A DNA stretch of 64,000 bases, from NCBI GenBank assembly GCA_002778195.1, contig PCDI01000012.1, positions 381,129 through 445,128 on the forward strand, written 5' to 3'. The notes under the pieces are model-generated. The model was not told the origin of the DNA, did not search any database, and worked only from the letters and a program-made list of their open reading frames with translations. Below, piece by piece: positions 46,215 to 58,983 of this stretch (position 1 is its first letter; each line of letters starts with the position of its first letter). Source of the stretch: Raffaelea ambrosiae (Eukaryota > Ascomycota > Sordariomycetes > Ophiostomatales > Ophiostomataceae). The position numbers and the translations under genes are program-made.

Positions 46215-49067
46215 TTGGGCGCAATACTATGGTCGCTCTAATGAACCGGGCACAGCATAAAGTCTAGAATTTGCAAGGTGTTGGAATCTACATAGTGACC
46301 AAGTGACAAATCAGTTGTGCCCCTGGAATGATCCCATATTATCAGCTGGCTTTACGAACACACACACACACATAGAATTCATCGTAAACAGAAAAATGCC
46401 TATCGTACGAGTGTGAATCCGGCGATCTGTTCATTGCAATACAAAAATAGCCACCCCTTTTCCTCCTTGAATGTGTGGCGAAAGACGGACGCAATATGGC
46501 AGACTTTGCGTTCACCCCTACCCCCCCCCCCCTTTCCCTCTCCACCCCTTTATGTTTGTTTGTTTGTTTCCTTCTTGTTTGGGCATCTGAACCAAAATTT
46601 GGTTTGCGATGTCTTTTGCAAGGCAGAATATGGGAGACAAGAACGAGAATGTCTGCCCCAACCCCCCACTCGGCCTCGGATGTGACGACAGCATCGGAAG
46701 ATGTGCTCCCGCAACAGCAGATGATTGTGATGGCGCTCTGACAAATTCACCCTCGACAAGGGCCGTAACTAACCCCCCTGGTGGGGGGAGCTGAAGAAGA
46801 ACTAGAGCGCTCCTTCGCCGATTTCCCTCGCCCGTCAAACCGGCTGTGCTGTGTAGGAGTTTCCAATTCCTAATCCCCTCGCGAAAGGGGAACGGGGTGA
46901 GGTAAGAGGTTAGAAGGGCAAGGGCTTCGCTGCAGAAGTTGAAAAAATGGTGTGCGGCCCAAATGCTGGCCCGACTGTGTCCAGATGCTTGGGATATTAA
47001 GCGCCCGTTGCCCCAAAGAAGAAGCCGAAGCGGCCTGTCCTCCCCAGACCTCGCTCCTGCGCCAATGAGCGTAGAACAGTTCTACTTGCCTACGTCACAT
47101 TCTTTCTTATATAGTAGTCATTTTCTTGCCTGTTTTTACTGTCTGTTTGCCCCTCAGCAGGGGCCTCTGTGTTTCCCCTTCCATTGCAAATCTTTTAGAG
47201 CCAACATCCATAAGGGACGATACCACCCTAGACTGGGAATTAGTGTTGCAAGTCCCGGGGTCGCCTGCCAGGCCTCTTCTTACTTTGTACGTCTCTTGCA
47301 TAGGCGGTAGCAAAAAGCAGATGATTCGGATACTTTTGTGATCCCCCAGGGTGGGGGCGACCGGCATCGGTGTGAAGAACAGAAATGGCAAACGAGAAAT
47401 GTTGGTACTTTTTGATACTGTTGATGATTTGTTGCAGGCAATTTCCTCTTTAGGTTACAGGTCGTCGTCAGAGATGGGAAACGGCAGCTGAAGGATCAAC
47501 TCGATGAGGGGAAAAGGAGGCACAGAGACAGTCACACATTTACTGTAGTTTTCTCTTTGGGGGCGGGAAAGCTGAGACGCTGAAGATACGGAAAGTAATG
47601 TGATAGATGTCATAAGGGAAGACAGATGATCGAGCATAGTATCAAATACACAACCAAAACAAATACCCCAGCCGTGCTTCACAACCTCCAGATACCCTGT
47701 ACTGTCGATAGAACGATTCCAAATCCCATCCTTCGCGCCATGGTAATCACAAAAACCCGAACAGTCCCTCCCTGTGACTCTTTCATTTTGACTCTTTTTT
47801 TGTTGTTCAGAAACATACGATGCTGCGAACGGGACACAACCAGGCGAGACGCGTATGCATCGCATATGCCATTGCCTCTTTGAGCGAACCGCATAGGAAT
47901 GCCAAGACTGCGATTACGGTGCGAAGTCTGTCGCATGTGACGTATTTTGTGATTTTGTCAAAGTTGTGGCCTTGTTGGGATTCTGTCATGCCGGAGACGG
48001 AGCTGTTGAGAGGGTCCCGGACGGAGACAGATCAGTCACCGTCATGCAAGCCCGATGGTTGCCGAAAGGCAGAAGCGTTAGTTCCTTGAAGTGACCGTTT
48101 CAAGTTTCGGCAATGCTCTGAAGTAGTTGAGAACAACCGAAGCGAAGCCGTCAATGTGTTCTTGATGCTCGATGGCTTGCAACAATAGAATACAGCCCTA
48201 AAACTCAATGCAGGTGCAAATGACTTCTGGAACATACTGAAGCTATAGCTTGCCTGCGAATATACGCATTTCTTTCAAATATACATTTCCACGGGCGTGC
48301 AAAGGCGAATAAATTAATTAATTGGGTTGTTCAGATAATAAAGACAATGGAAGTAAATATGTCAGAATACAATTCTGCAGTGGTGTAACACAGCATTCTA
48401 GCTTCACGCCGTGAACAATTACTGTACCAAACGTACTCTAGATTAAAAGTACATCATTAACCAAGTCTAAAAAATCATTGCTTGTTACGAACTACAGATG
48501 TCTCGACATACTATGTATACTGTATTAACTACAGCTTGGTGAGCGAAGCCGTGCTTTGAGTTACACCACACTAGCGCTCATCTCCACAGGGCAATGGTGG
48601 GGCCTGGACAGAGCTCGAGCTCCTCGCTGCCCTTTTGCCGCGCCACGCAAAGCAAACGAAAAATCAACGGCGAAAACATCACCAAAACCGACCTTTTTCG
48701 ACGCGACAAATGCAACACAACAGGCGCATACGCCTCTGAAACCCCACAAGCAGTGCCAGGCGCGGAAGACTCTTTGCCCAGACCATCCTTTCTGGCGCGC
48801 CCGCCGCAGAATTGGTGCTGCCTGCGCCACAAGCCCGCTTCGCAGCCTTCGATGACGTCTTGACCTCTTCACGACTTCCTCTTGCGATCATCGAATGGGT
48901 TGGCGCCGCCTAGACGGCCCCGAGATACGCCTCAAGGACCACTGAACCCGACCTCGCATCTTGACTTTTACCCTACGAATCCCTCCCAGTCTGACGATCC
49001 TCCTCCTCCTCCGATCGCCCCCCCTGGCCAAAATCTCCTCCACATCTCCTCCACGACGCCTTCCACG
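46215..49067. other. Intergenic region including an AT-rich patch
   Basis: No gene is supported. From about 48100 to 48560 the sequence is clearly more AT-rich than elsewhere and contains an inverted 10-bp repeat (listed separately). Minus-strand frames at 47455-48235 read more like protein than most intergenic frames, but they lack a coherent start, splice structure or domain. The last 200 bp are the MED1 leader. Confidence 0.5.
48380..48569. repeat. Inverted repeat GTGGTGTAAC / GTTACACCAC flanking 170 bp of AT-rich DNA
   Basis: GTGGTGTAAC at 48380-48389 is matched by its exact reverse complement at 48560-48569. Adjoining inner sequence is also partly similar (GCTTCACGCCG on the left; the complement of CGAAGCCGTGC on the right). 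The layout suggests a short non-autonomous terminal-inverted-repeat element or its remnant. I see no clear target-site duplication and no transposase. Confidence 0.35.
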
Positions 49068-51366
49068 ATGGCGACGCCGACACCGACCGCCATGAAACAT
49101 GTGCCCTCGCAGCAGGGGAGAACGCCGTCACAATCGCAGTCTCAACATGCCGCCGGCGCCACACCACCCGTATCCACACCCTTCAGCTCCCATGCGCATG
49201 CCGCCTTCTCGCCGCTGGGCCCACGGTCTTCACCGCAGCAAGTCAAGAGATCGCCAGCAAACTCGGCGACGTTGATGGGGCACACAGCCAGCAGCGGAGG
49301 CGCTCCCGGAGGAGGCCCGTCCAGCGTGCCGGCCAGCTACGACAGTCCGGCAGCGGCCGCCATTGGTGCGCTTGGCATCAACAACGGCCTGGACATGAGC
49401 GGGCTAGACCATGTCAGTGTGAGCGGGCTGAGCAATCTGGGCAGTCTCGGGCGCAACGACGACGACGAGCGGGCCAAACGGCTACAGACGGTTCTGGGGA
49501 TGCTGCAGGCAAGCGAACAACACTACTGCTTTTGTCTCCTTTCTTTCTACAAAGTGCTAACTCCAAGGAAAAAACCCACAGAAGAGCAAGGGACGGGTCA
49601 GCGAGGCCGGCCTGGAGCGCCTGGCCAAGTCGATGGGCCTCGAGTGCCTGTGGGAAGAAGGGATGAGTGCCAGCGCCGGCCGGACGCTGATCATCGCCGG
49701 GACGGCTGTCACCCTGGACATTGTCGTGCCCAACAACATTGTCGAGTCGGTCGCCGTTTCATTCCCGCTGTCCCAGAGCATCGTCCTGCGCCACGTTGAG
49801 CGCGCCAACCAGGTCTTGCTGGACGACCTGAAGCTCCGACCCGACGAGAGCCCGCTGACCAAGACCCTCGACGACTTTGCGGCCAACCTCGAGAAGCTCG
49901 TCGCCCTCGACAAGCTCAGCGTCCAGCCGGGGCTGTCGGGCACCAGCGGCGAGACCGGACTCAACCTGTACGAAGCGGTCGCCGGCGTCTATGAGGCGCT
50001 GGACAAGCTGTACCGGTGGGACCTGGAGAAGCTGCGCGCCGACCCGGCCCACACGGACAAGACCGAGGCCGAGCTGGAGACGATGGCGCAGTGTGCGCGC
50101 CACGGCCGCCCGACCATGCACGAGCGCGGCCACCTCGGCCTGGGGCTCGACTACTGGAAGCAGATGCATCTCGTGCCGGCGCGGCAGCCGCGGACACAAC
50201 GCTACGCCGAGACAAGAGAAAAGACGTGGGGCCTGCTGGTGGGCTGTGTGCCGACAAACGGCCTCGTGTACCAGCCCGTGCGCCTGTCCGACAAGTGGCT
50301 GTCCGATGCCATTGCGAAGCCGGACAGCGGCAGCGGCAGCAGCGGCGCCGAGCCGATTCTGGACTGGCTCGAACCCGAAGACACGTTTGTGCCGTCTGCA
50401 CCACCAGACGGCGGCGACGGCGGTGGCGGCGATGCGACGGGCAACAAGGACGGCAGCAGCAGCAGCAACAGCAAGTTGCCGGAAGTCATGTTCCATGCCG
50501 TCTTTAGCCCGCCGCTGTCGGTACCCTTCAGCGTGTGGCACCATATTTACGAGCTGGTCGGGCTGGCCCCCGAGCCGGAGATCATGGCGACGTTTGACGC
50601 GCTCAGCTTCCCCGTCGAGCCGGGCAGCCAGCACGACCCGAGCGAGCCGCGGACGATTGTCTGCGACCAGGATGTGCACCTGAGCGGCAAGAGCAGTGCC
50701 GTCGTCGTCCAACACCGGCACACGCTGTTCATCTACAAGCCGGTCTACGGACGGTCCATGACGGAGCTGCCGTTCTCGCACCCATCCCAGCTGGTGCGCA
50801 TGCTGCCGACACTGCGGCAGTATGCGTTCCTGGCCACGATCCTGGAGACGGGCTTCCAGACCAAGATGTCGGGCATCATCGAGGCGCCGCCATCGAAGAC
50901 GGCCAAAACCAGCAAGCAGACGAAGGTCACGTGGACGATCGAGGAGGAGTTTGAGGCGTTTACGGAGCAGCAGCAGCAACAGCGGCAGTGGAAGCAGGGG
51001 CAGCATGCACAAAAGGCACCCTTCCGCGCACCGGGCGAAGGGCTTGAGGCAGCAGCCGCATCGGGCGACCAGAGGATCATGATGGACGTGGTCTTGACGG
51101 CGCATCCTGTGCCGCGCCTACAAGTTGTGTTCCCCTTTGGCCACGGCACGGCCGACATTATGCTGGAGATTGAGACGGATGCCCACGTGCACGTGATTTC
51201 GCAAAACATCTTTGCCGACGATGAGGCGGAGGAGGAGGAGGGAGGTAGTCAGGGCAAGGGCAAGGGTAAGGGGAAGAGGCTGGAGCCGCAGGACCTGGGA
51301 CGGATGCTAGAGGTGTGCGAGGACCTGGGCATCTGGTGTGAATGGATACGGACACGATGTGTTTGA
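49068..51366 (+). CDS. MED1: Mediator complex subunit 1 (fungal Med1)
   Basis: Exons 49068..49508 and 49582..51366 give 741 residues. The 73-bp phase-0 intron has a non-canonical GC donor (CAG|GCAAGC) with a CTAAC branch and a CACAG acceptor; joining restores LGMLQKSKGRVSEAGLERLA. Residues 1-115 are a Ser/Pro/Gly-rich disordered head. The Med1 domain begins around RAKRLQTVLGMLQ and continues through GLECLWEEG, LIIAGTAVTLDIVV and NNIVESVAVSFPLS, to HLGLGLDYWKQMHLV (about residue 320). Later come FHAVFSPPLSVPFSVWHHIYEL and a Lys/Glu-rich C-terminus. Med1 belongs to the middle module that bridges activators and RNA polymerase II. The start is the first ATG in frame. A Gly/Ser insert (about 50320-50475) and a Gln/Lys insert are typical of this genome. 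Confidence 0.92.
49509..49581 (+). other. GC-AG intron in MED1
   Basis: Exon 1 ends CTGCAG and the intron starts GCAAGC, with no in-frame GT donor that joins the two domain halves. The branch GCTAAC and acceptor CACAG are canonical, and both exons keep phase 0. GC-AG introns with an AG|GCAAG context are the known minor U2-type class. Confidence 0.85.
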
Positions 51367-54315
51367 GATGGGGGGGCAATTGAGGGGAGGGAGGCATACG
51401 GGGAGACTGGAAAGGGGATGCTTCCTGAGCACGACTCTCCCACAACCCCGTGAATGTACTATGTAGTTAGTTGTTACTATGTGCGTACAGCAACGGCAAA
51501 ACGCATACTCGTCCCCTTGGCCCGTTGTTTACAAATATCCCGATGAGGCCAGAAAAGGAGAGACAATCACTTGTAGATGAATCTTGAATAATACAATATG
51601 CCAATACGGGAGGTGCCAATTTCGGAACCATGCTTTCCTCTTTATGCACGGAAGATTTCCAGAGCAGTTCGTCCCATAATAGGTGCCTGGCACCGCCGAT
51701 GCAACACAAGATGCCATCCAACCCCCCTTCCCTATAATTGCAGTGTTGTATACGGCTTGTAGAGTGGAGACGATGCCGAGAAGCGAAATGGATACAATTA
51801 TTCGTATACAGGCGGGCATTGAGCATAAACAAGAGGTGTTCAATCTTAAGAGTTGAGAGAAAAGAGCGCATTGGCAACAAAAGGAGCAAGCAAGAAAGCA
51901 ATACGAATGAGACTTTTCCGCGTGGGGGACCATGCACTCTCTGTCTCAGTTGAAAGGGTCTCACTTGAAAGGGGAGGGGGAACGTCTTTTTGGTCTGACT
52001 TCCTTCCGAGTTTAGTAGAGTGACAAGCTGGTAAGTTCCACACAATACCATTGACCTTCTTTAAGAGGTACATTGTAGATCGACCAGAGTAGGAACGGTG
52101 CCTGAACCAATTCAAGGCTCATGCAAGTGCTCGGCACTTGGGCCACTCTACGCTCAGGGAGCGCAGGCATCTGCATAGTAAAATCACGACAAACACTCGT
52201 ATGCGTCTACCCTATACTTCCTTTTTGCATATGATTAGCATTGCAACAATTACAGAGTACACAAGGACAAGAGAGCCTGGATCATGCAAGTGTAGCTACA
52301 GAACGCCAAAACACAGAAATGGAATGCCGGGGCAAAGAGAGAGGGAGAGAGCAGGGGAGAGAACACGTAAGCAAATACAAAGAAAACAAGGGGAACGGCA
52401 ATCGAATGCACCCCGAGAAATGAACGGGAATCGAGAGGCAACGAGAGACAGAGAAGTGAAGGAAAGGGGAGGGGGGGACATTCTGCTCTGGAGGAGGCGG
52501 CAGTGTCGGACGGCTTGGACAAATTGGACACATGCCAGGCACACCTGGGTGAGACCACAAGTCGCACATGGAGTCTCCAGAGACGTGCGGCGCCTTACTA
52601 CGCACACGACAGAATGTTGTTGTTCGTACGATGCCGTATATTGCTGCGCATATCTTCCATACCAAGGTCGTGCCGGTCAGACAGGCCCCCCCTGCCCACT
52701 TGTCCTCTTCGGTCAAGGCGCCCACGAGCACCCGTGGGCTGCGGGAGACGGTCTGGCCCTGCGATCGATTGGCACCAGAGGACCACTCAAGGGAGAGAGG
52801 GTCTGCGCTCTGTTGCTCTGGCACGTCCACGACCACTTCTTCAAGGCTGATCGCTTGTTTGAAACAAAGAGGAAACGACGGTGCAGCGCTTGCGTGCCGG
52901 TCACACCGAAGACAGAGGGGAGAAAAACAGCCGCGAACAAAGAGACGCAGCAGAGCAAAACAAAAAAAGGAAAAAAGAGGGAAGAAAAGAGGGGGGAAAA
53001 AGAGGGAAAACGAGAACGGGCGGATCTCTCGTTTCTCGTTTCTCGCGTGTTGTTTGTCTTGGTGGGTACACAGGTGTTCGAAAGGCCCTGTTCTTAGGCA
53101 GGAGGGCGCAGCCTCACCCAAACAAAGCACACGCCAAGCACACGAGTACGAGTAATACATAGTAAGCAAGCCAGCACACCCGTACGGCACACGGTATGCA
53201 CGCGTTGTGCTTGGCTGCGAATGCTCTTGACACCTGCCTGGCCGTGCTCGTGGCGTCGGGCTAGCAGGAGGGAAGGTGGAGTCCTGGAACGGTCGGGTGT
53301 GGGGCAAGGCAGGTGCCACCCACAATTCCGACGCGTCCAACACGTCCGATTTCCTAATACAGCAACTAAGTAAACAATACGCGTGACGACACCACACGGG
53401 GCACAAGGCAGGCACGAACGAGGGGGATGGGTCTTCCACCTACCAGTGCCTTCTACGCCCGCCGCGCCTGCCTTTGCGCGCAAGTATCCTGCTTGGAAAC
53501 CGCCGTCCTGGATCGCGCCTGCCAATCGTTTCGCCCCCCTTTCCCATCCTGCACGCTACCATTACGGTGTATTTTTTTTCTCCATTGTGTTGGGAAGGTG
53601 CGATCTGCCGAGTATATACCACCATACACCGTACATCGTGCACACACCCATAAATTTTTTTTCCCGGTCTGTTCTCAGTACTTGTCTGTCCGCCTGGCTT
53701 TTGCCCTCCCCCTTCAAGAAACCAACACGAATTCACGATCACGAACTTGCTCGACACTCAACGTCGACGCGGTAACCAGCGACACCAGGATCCAATCCGT
53801 GACTATTTCGGTCGCCAACGCCTCCTCCTACGGAGAACCTATTACTAGTGTGTCCGACGCCAGCTAGCCTGCATCGCCCCTTCGTCCTGCGCGCGTCGCG
53901 AGAAAAACACAGTAGAAAAAAAAAAAAAAACTTTGTCTACTGTCGCCTCCGGTCTGACTCCTGCGGAGCGGCCTTCTTCTTGAGGGATCTCTTCTCTACA
54001 TATCCCTCGGCTGCTCCTGAACCCCCCCTCTTTCCGTCCCACACGCACTCCGTCTTTCCCCCTTTGCAACGCTTCTGCGACACATCGGCTGCGCGCCCCG
54101 AGCGAGACCGCCTTTTCGCCCAACATATCAGGATGACATAGAAACTCACCGACCGCTCCACCTCAGACGAGCCTTCACAGCCAAACATCGATCAGCTGGT
54201 ACGCAACGACAGAAAGAAGTTGCCTGATCGAACACAACAAAATAACAAACACCGACAACAGCACTCCCGCCAACACGACCACCAACACGACCACAACACA
54301 CAACAAACTTACGCA
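51367..54315. other. Gene-free region upstream of Wee1
   Basis: I find no supported gene. The plus strand is A/G-rich at 52320-53040 and C/T-rich from about 53500 to the Wee1 start codon, the latter probably the Wee1 leader (A14 run at about 53917). Open frames such as the 319-codon one at 52138-53097 are Arg/Lys/Thr-rich without domains. TACTATGTA and TACATAGTA occur at 51457 and 53156. Confidence 0.55.
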
Positions 54316-55414
54316 ATGGCATTTTCCAACAACTCTGGAGGGACTCTCACCCTCCCATCGCCCAGCCAGGTTCACCACGTTGATGCCGTCTCTTCCGTCC
54401 GCTCTCTGAGACGCTCGCTATCGCGGTCGCCGTCCAAGTTCCGCCTGCTGCGGTCAGACTCGCACAACTCGGGCAGCTCCGACAGCTCCTTCCAGATCCC
54501 ATCGCCAGACTCGCCGTGTCCACCGCCACACATCGCAGCCACAGAGACAGCAGCTGAAGGTGAGGACGCGGACGAGCTCTCGACCACACCGACGGGCACG
54601 CCGCAGCACACTTCATCCGCGTCCCTCTTTGCAACGCCGCTGCGGTCGGGCATGCGCCTGTCGCTGCGCTCCGCGCGCCCCAAGACCACATCGTCCAAGC
54701 CCCTCGCGCGCCCGCGCCTGTCGCCTAGGAGTCCACTGAAGCGGGCGCTCAACGCCAACTCGGACGCTGGAAACGTCGGAAACATTGGCAACACGCTGGC
54801 GGTGCCGCCGCGGACAGCGCCGTCGACGACCGTGTCGGAGCCGCTCCTGGGCCAGGAGAACGGCGGCACCGGCAAGTTCAGCAGCTTCCTGCTCCAGTTC
54901 GGTGCCAATGCCCGCAGTGCCCTCGACAAGCCGTCTCGTCACAGCATGCACCTCGATCTGTCAGGCGATTCGCGGGCCGACTCGCTGGCTGCGTCGGTCA
55001 CGAGTCCGCTGAAACGCAGCGACGCCATCACCGACTTTGACCAGTCGAGCTTTGGCAGCCCCGTTGCGAAGCGGCGCAGTCTGCACGGCATCTCCGGCCT
55101 CGGAAGCGACTTCAATGTCTTTGACTTTGCCTCGCCCAACTTGGACCACCACAAGTCTACGAAGCCGTCGGCGGGGTCCTTTGAAATCCACGAAGATGCC
55201 GGCCACGAATACCAGCTCGCCACGAGCACTACGCCCAGCACCACGCCGCTCAGTACAACCTCCTCCCCCTCTCTTCCGCTTGACCCCCCGCAACCCTCTT
55301 CGACACCCTCGGCTATGCAGAAACGTTCATCGTCCCTGCGCAAGTCGACCCTGCAGCAGCGCCACGACCCACGGTCGTCTTGGGGTCGCCGGCAAGGAGA
55401 AAAGTACCTGGCTA

Positions 55415-55446
<32 letters not shown>

Positions 55447-57972
55447 ACCCAGTCCCCAAACCAGCCCAGGAAAGCGAACGATTGGCTCTCCACAGCACCC
55501 CACGTGCGCAGCAAGCCTCGGGCGTCTCTCGACCAACTGTTGAAGCCCGAGCCGAGAGAGAGCCCGTTCAAGGTCAAGGGCCCTCTGCCCAACCCGTCTG
55601 TCCATGTCATGGATCGCCAAACAGGCGGCGTTCCGGCTGCAGCCACGGCAACAGCAATGGATCACCGGCCCCATCCTCTGTCGCGGACTCTGACGACTTC
55701 GTCGTCGAGCTCCAGCCTCCCAGATGACTCGCCCACCCACTTCCCTGTGCAGCTGCCAGCCGACCGGCCGCGGCCAACGTCCATATTTGCTCGTTCTCTG
55801 CCTCTGAACGCTCACAGACCGAGGCCGGAGCCCATTGCTACTCCCCAGTATAAGTCTGCACGACCGCTTCAATCCGTGTTCGCATCTGCCGGCCTAGTCT
55901 CAAAAATGAACCGCAACGCAGAGGACGAGGGTTCGCAGCGAGGCGGCAAGGGCCGCACGATGGTGATGCCCGACACGCCGTGCAAGAAGCAGGTGTATCC
56001 GTCCAACACGTACCCGCCCTCTTCGGGCAGTGGCCACAAGCGACAGCAGCGTCGCTTCCTGTTTTCTACAGGCTCGGAAACACCCTTCAACTCGGCCCCG
56101 GTTCACACACGCGCATCGTCGACGAACAACAATGAAAGCGTGGTCAACTTCTTCAAGTCGCGGTCGAGCCATACTCGCAAGGCCAGTCTTCTGAGCCTCG
56201 AAGGTGACACTGGTGACAGCCAGGGCACTGTGGATGGCTTCGACTTGCCTCCAACCCCGACAAAGTCTGTCCTGGCAAAGAATCTGTTTGGAAGTGGCCA
56301 CAAGAGCCAGACGACAACACCTATCGCCATTCGAGATCTCAACACAAACACGACCGCCCCGGTTGCCTGTTCCACAACGCCAGCAGGTCTCCCTATGGCG
56401 AACTCCAACGGCAGCAGTCCGTCTGACAAGATGTCTCCCAAGACGCCCCGCGAAAGCAGCATTTTCCACAATGTCAGCTTCAATGGCAACATGGCGCCGC
56501 CTGATGCTAGCCGCCTGTCTATATCGACCAATGCGCCGGACTCCTCGTCTGCTACCCATCCTGCCTCCTTCGTCTTCCCGCCAGCCACGCCCACGGCTGA
56601 TCGGGAGGCATTTGCCAATTTCGTGGACCGGCGTGTTAGCATTACGCCGGTGCATGGTGCTACTCCAAGCGACGTCGACGCGGCACTTAGCTCCATGTTT
56701 GGAAAGGTGGAGCGCGTAGGCAAAGGCGAATTCTCCCAGGTCTTCCGTGTTACGGGAAGGTACGCATATGCCTCGAACGGTGCTTCCGACTACTTTGGCG
56801 CAACTCCGAGCAAGAGTGCGTCTTCCGGCCTGGGCAGCTCATCCCCTGCGGCCCAGCAGGTCTTCGCTGTCAAGAAGGTCCGCCTGCCATTCTACGGCCA
56901 AAAGAACCGAGAAGCTAAGCTCCGCGAAGTGGCCGCACTGGAGGCTGTCCGCAACTGTGAGAATGTGCTCCAGATTTTCGACCACTGGGAACAGAACGGC
57001 AATCTCTACATCCAGACGGAATATTGTGACGAGGGTGGTTTGGATGGCTTTCTCAAACGTGTCGGGGAGCACGGTCGTCTGGATGACTTCCGCATCTGGA
57101 AGATCCTGCTTGAGATGTCACAGGTATGCCTTTTTCCGTTGTCTATTTGCTTCTGCCCACCAAAATACTAACTATAATCCTAGGGGCTGCGATATGTTCA
57201 CGATGCTGGTTTCATCCACCTTGATTTGAAGCCGGCCAATGTCCTTGTCACGTATGAAGGCCACCTCAAGATCGGTGACTTTGGCATGGCAGCACAATGG
57301 CCAGCAGCCAAAGGCATTGAAGGCGAGGGCGATCGCGAGTACATTGGACCGGAGATCCTCCAGGGTAAATACGACAAGCCAGCCGACGTCTTTTCCCTAG
57401 GCTTGATCGTACTGGAGATTGCATGCAACGTCTTCCTCCCGGACAACGGCCCCATCTGGGTGGCGCTGCGGGAGGGCGACATGTCTGTTGTCCCCAGCCT
57501 CACGGTGGGTAAGGACAATGCTTTGGCTCGCGACTCGTCTGGGATGCCAATTGTTAGCAACATGGAAAGCGACTCTCAGGATCACTACAACCTAGCCAAC
57601 AGCCTGGACCTTGCGTCCAGCAGCGCACCCAACTCGCCTGCTTTTAACTTCGTCCACGGCCGATTTGGTTCTGGCAGTGTCTTTGGCAGCTTCAGACGCA
57701 AGGCCATTGGCTCGCAGAACCCTCCCGAGTTTATGGTCAACCAGGCGCTTCCGGGCTCGCTCGATTCCGTGGTGGCCTCCCTCATCAATCCCGACCCGGC
57801 ATGCAGGCCGACGATTCATCAGATTCTCGAGACTGAGTCGCTGCAGTGGGTGCATACCCGCCGACGGGCACCTGCGACCATTTTCGAAGGAAATTGGGGT
57901 CCTGAAGAAGACTTTTGCAAGGACGCCGACACCAACTCTGCAGAGGCAGACACTGAAATGACCGATGTCTAA
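54316..57972 (+). CDS. wee1: Wee1-type mitosis inhibitor kinase
   Basis: Exons 54316..57123 and 57184..57972 give 1198 residues. The 60-bp phase-0 intron has a TACTAAC branch. The start is the first in-frame ATG (ACGCAATGG). About 790 residues of Ser/Pro/Thr-rich disordered regulatory region, with a poly-Gln run near 55416, precede the C-terminal kinase domain. Gly-loop GKGEFSQVF (802-810), Lys853 in FAVKKV, Glu871 in helix C, hinge TEYCDEGGLDGF, catalytic loop HLDLKPAN (Asp950, Asn955), DFG (Asp968) and EGDREYIGPEIL (984-995) are all present. HLDLKPAN and EGDxxYI are Wee1 hallmarks. A Ser/Asn/Phe-rich insert interrupts the C-lobe. Wee1 phosphorylates the inhibitory tyrosine of Cdk1 and delays entry to mitosis. 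Many SP/TP sites in the N-terminal half suit cell-cycle control. Confidence 0.94.
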
Positions 57973-58895
57973 GCAAAGACAAGGGGGTCAACGTGATATG
58001 AACCCTAGCTGATGAATCTCGTTACTGGTTCTTGTTGTCTGTTTTACTCTTTTTTTTTTTTATCTTGGCTCTCTCTCCTTTTTTAGCTTTTCATATGTGC
58101 GTCTTCTGGTGTGTCTTTTTTGGTCTTGTTTTTTTTTCTTTCGTTTGATATGACTCTTCCTCTCTTTTTTCAACGGCATTTTTGGCGGCATATATAAACA
58201 GCTTTGGTACGGAGGATATCGGTGTACATTTGGAGTACGAATATCTTTGGAGCATTTTCATGTTGTGTGGTTTTTGACGTGGAGGGAAGCCTCTATTTTT
58301 TGCGAAGGCGGGACCGGGCGTTTTCTATCTCTGTTTTTTGCTTTCTCTCTGCAGATGGGTTTGAAGGGGCCAAAAAAGGCACACATCGCTTGCTGTTTCT
58401 GTGTTCGTCGAAAAAGGGTCTGTTGGCATTTGCTTGCGTTGCTAGTCTTGTTCGTCACGACTTTGGGAGAGGGAAAGGAACTGCACCGAGTTGCTTTTTC
58501 ATATATATACATATATATATATATAGTTTAGCTTATGATGTGTGCTGGAAGGGGTCTTGGGAAGAAAGCGTGGACGACGGTTTTTGACGACGGCTTACGA
58601 GGCAAACATTATATTATGACATTCCATAGAAACCCCCCTCCCCCCTAATACGAAAAAAAAGAAGAGGGATTTGGGACAAAAGCTACTTGAAAATGGAGAT
58701 ATGCATTTGTTGTGTTTCGTGTCATGAGATCGCATTACACATGAAAAGGCCGTGCCAGGCAGTATGTTTGTGTAGAGTTACATGGGATGCCAGATGAGAG
58801 ACTCATGCATGAAAACATAGGACTTCCTTTTTGCCTCTCGCTTCTCCATTCCTTGAGAAAACATTTCAATTTCCGTCCAATTTCAAAGGCGCCAC

Positions 58896-58929
<34 letters not shown>

Positions 58930-58983
58930 AACAGAAATTGGCTAGGCCGTCTTTTCATATTGATCCATGATTTCTTTCATTCT
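57973..58983. other. Convergent 3' interval with (CA)n repeat
   Basis: The shared 3' region of Wee1 (plus) and GCP3 (minus). It contains T-rich DNA, an alternating AT tract (58501-58524) and a (CA)n run (58897-58927). No gene is seen. Confidence 0.7.
58897..58927. repeat. (CA)n microsatellite
   Basis: About fifteen CA units just beyond the GCP3 stop codon. Confidence 0.95.

Noticed and set aside
47455..47865. 136-codon minus frame with moderately protein-like composition
   Set aside because: No conserved motif or coherent upstream exon could be built. Kept only as part of the possible decayed-element finding.
49759..51105. 448-codon minus frame
   Set aside because: It is antisense to exon 2 of MED1 and is a composition shadow.
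52138..53097. 319-codon plus frame upstream of Wee1
   Set aside because: Arg/Lys/Thr-rich low complexity from an A/G-rich tract, with no recognisable family.
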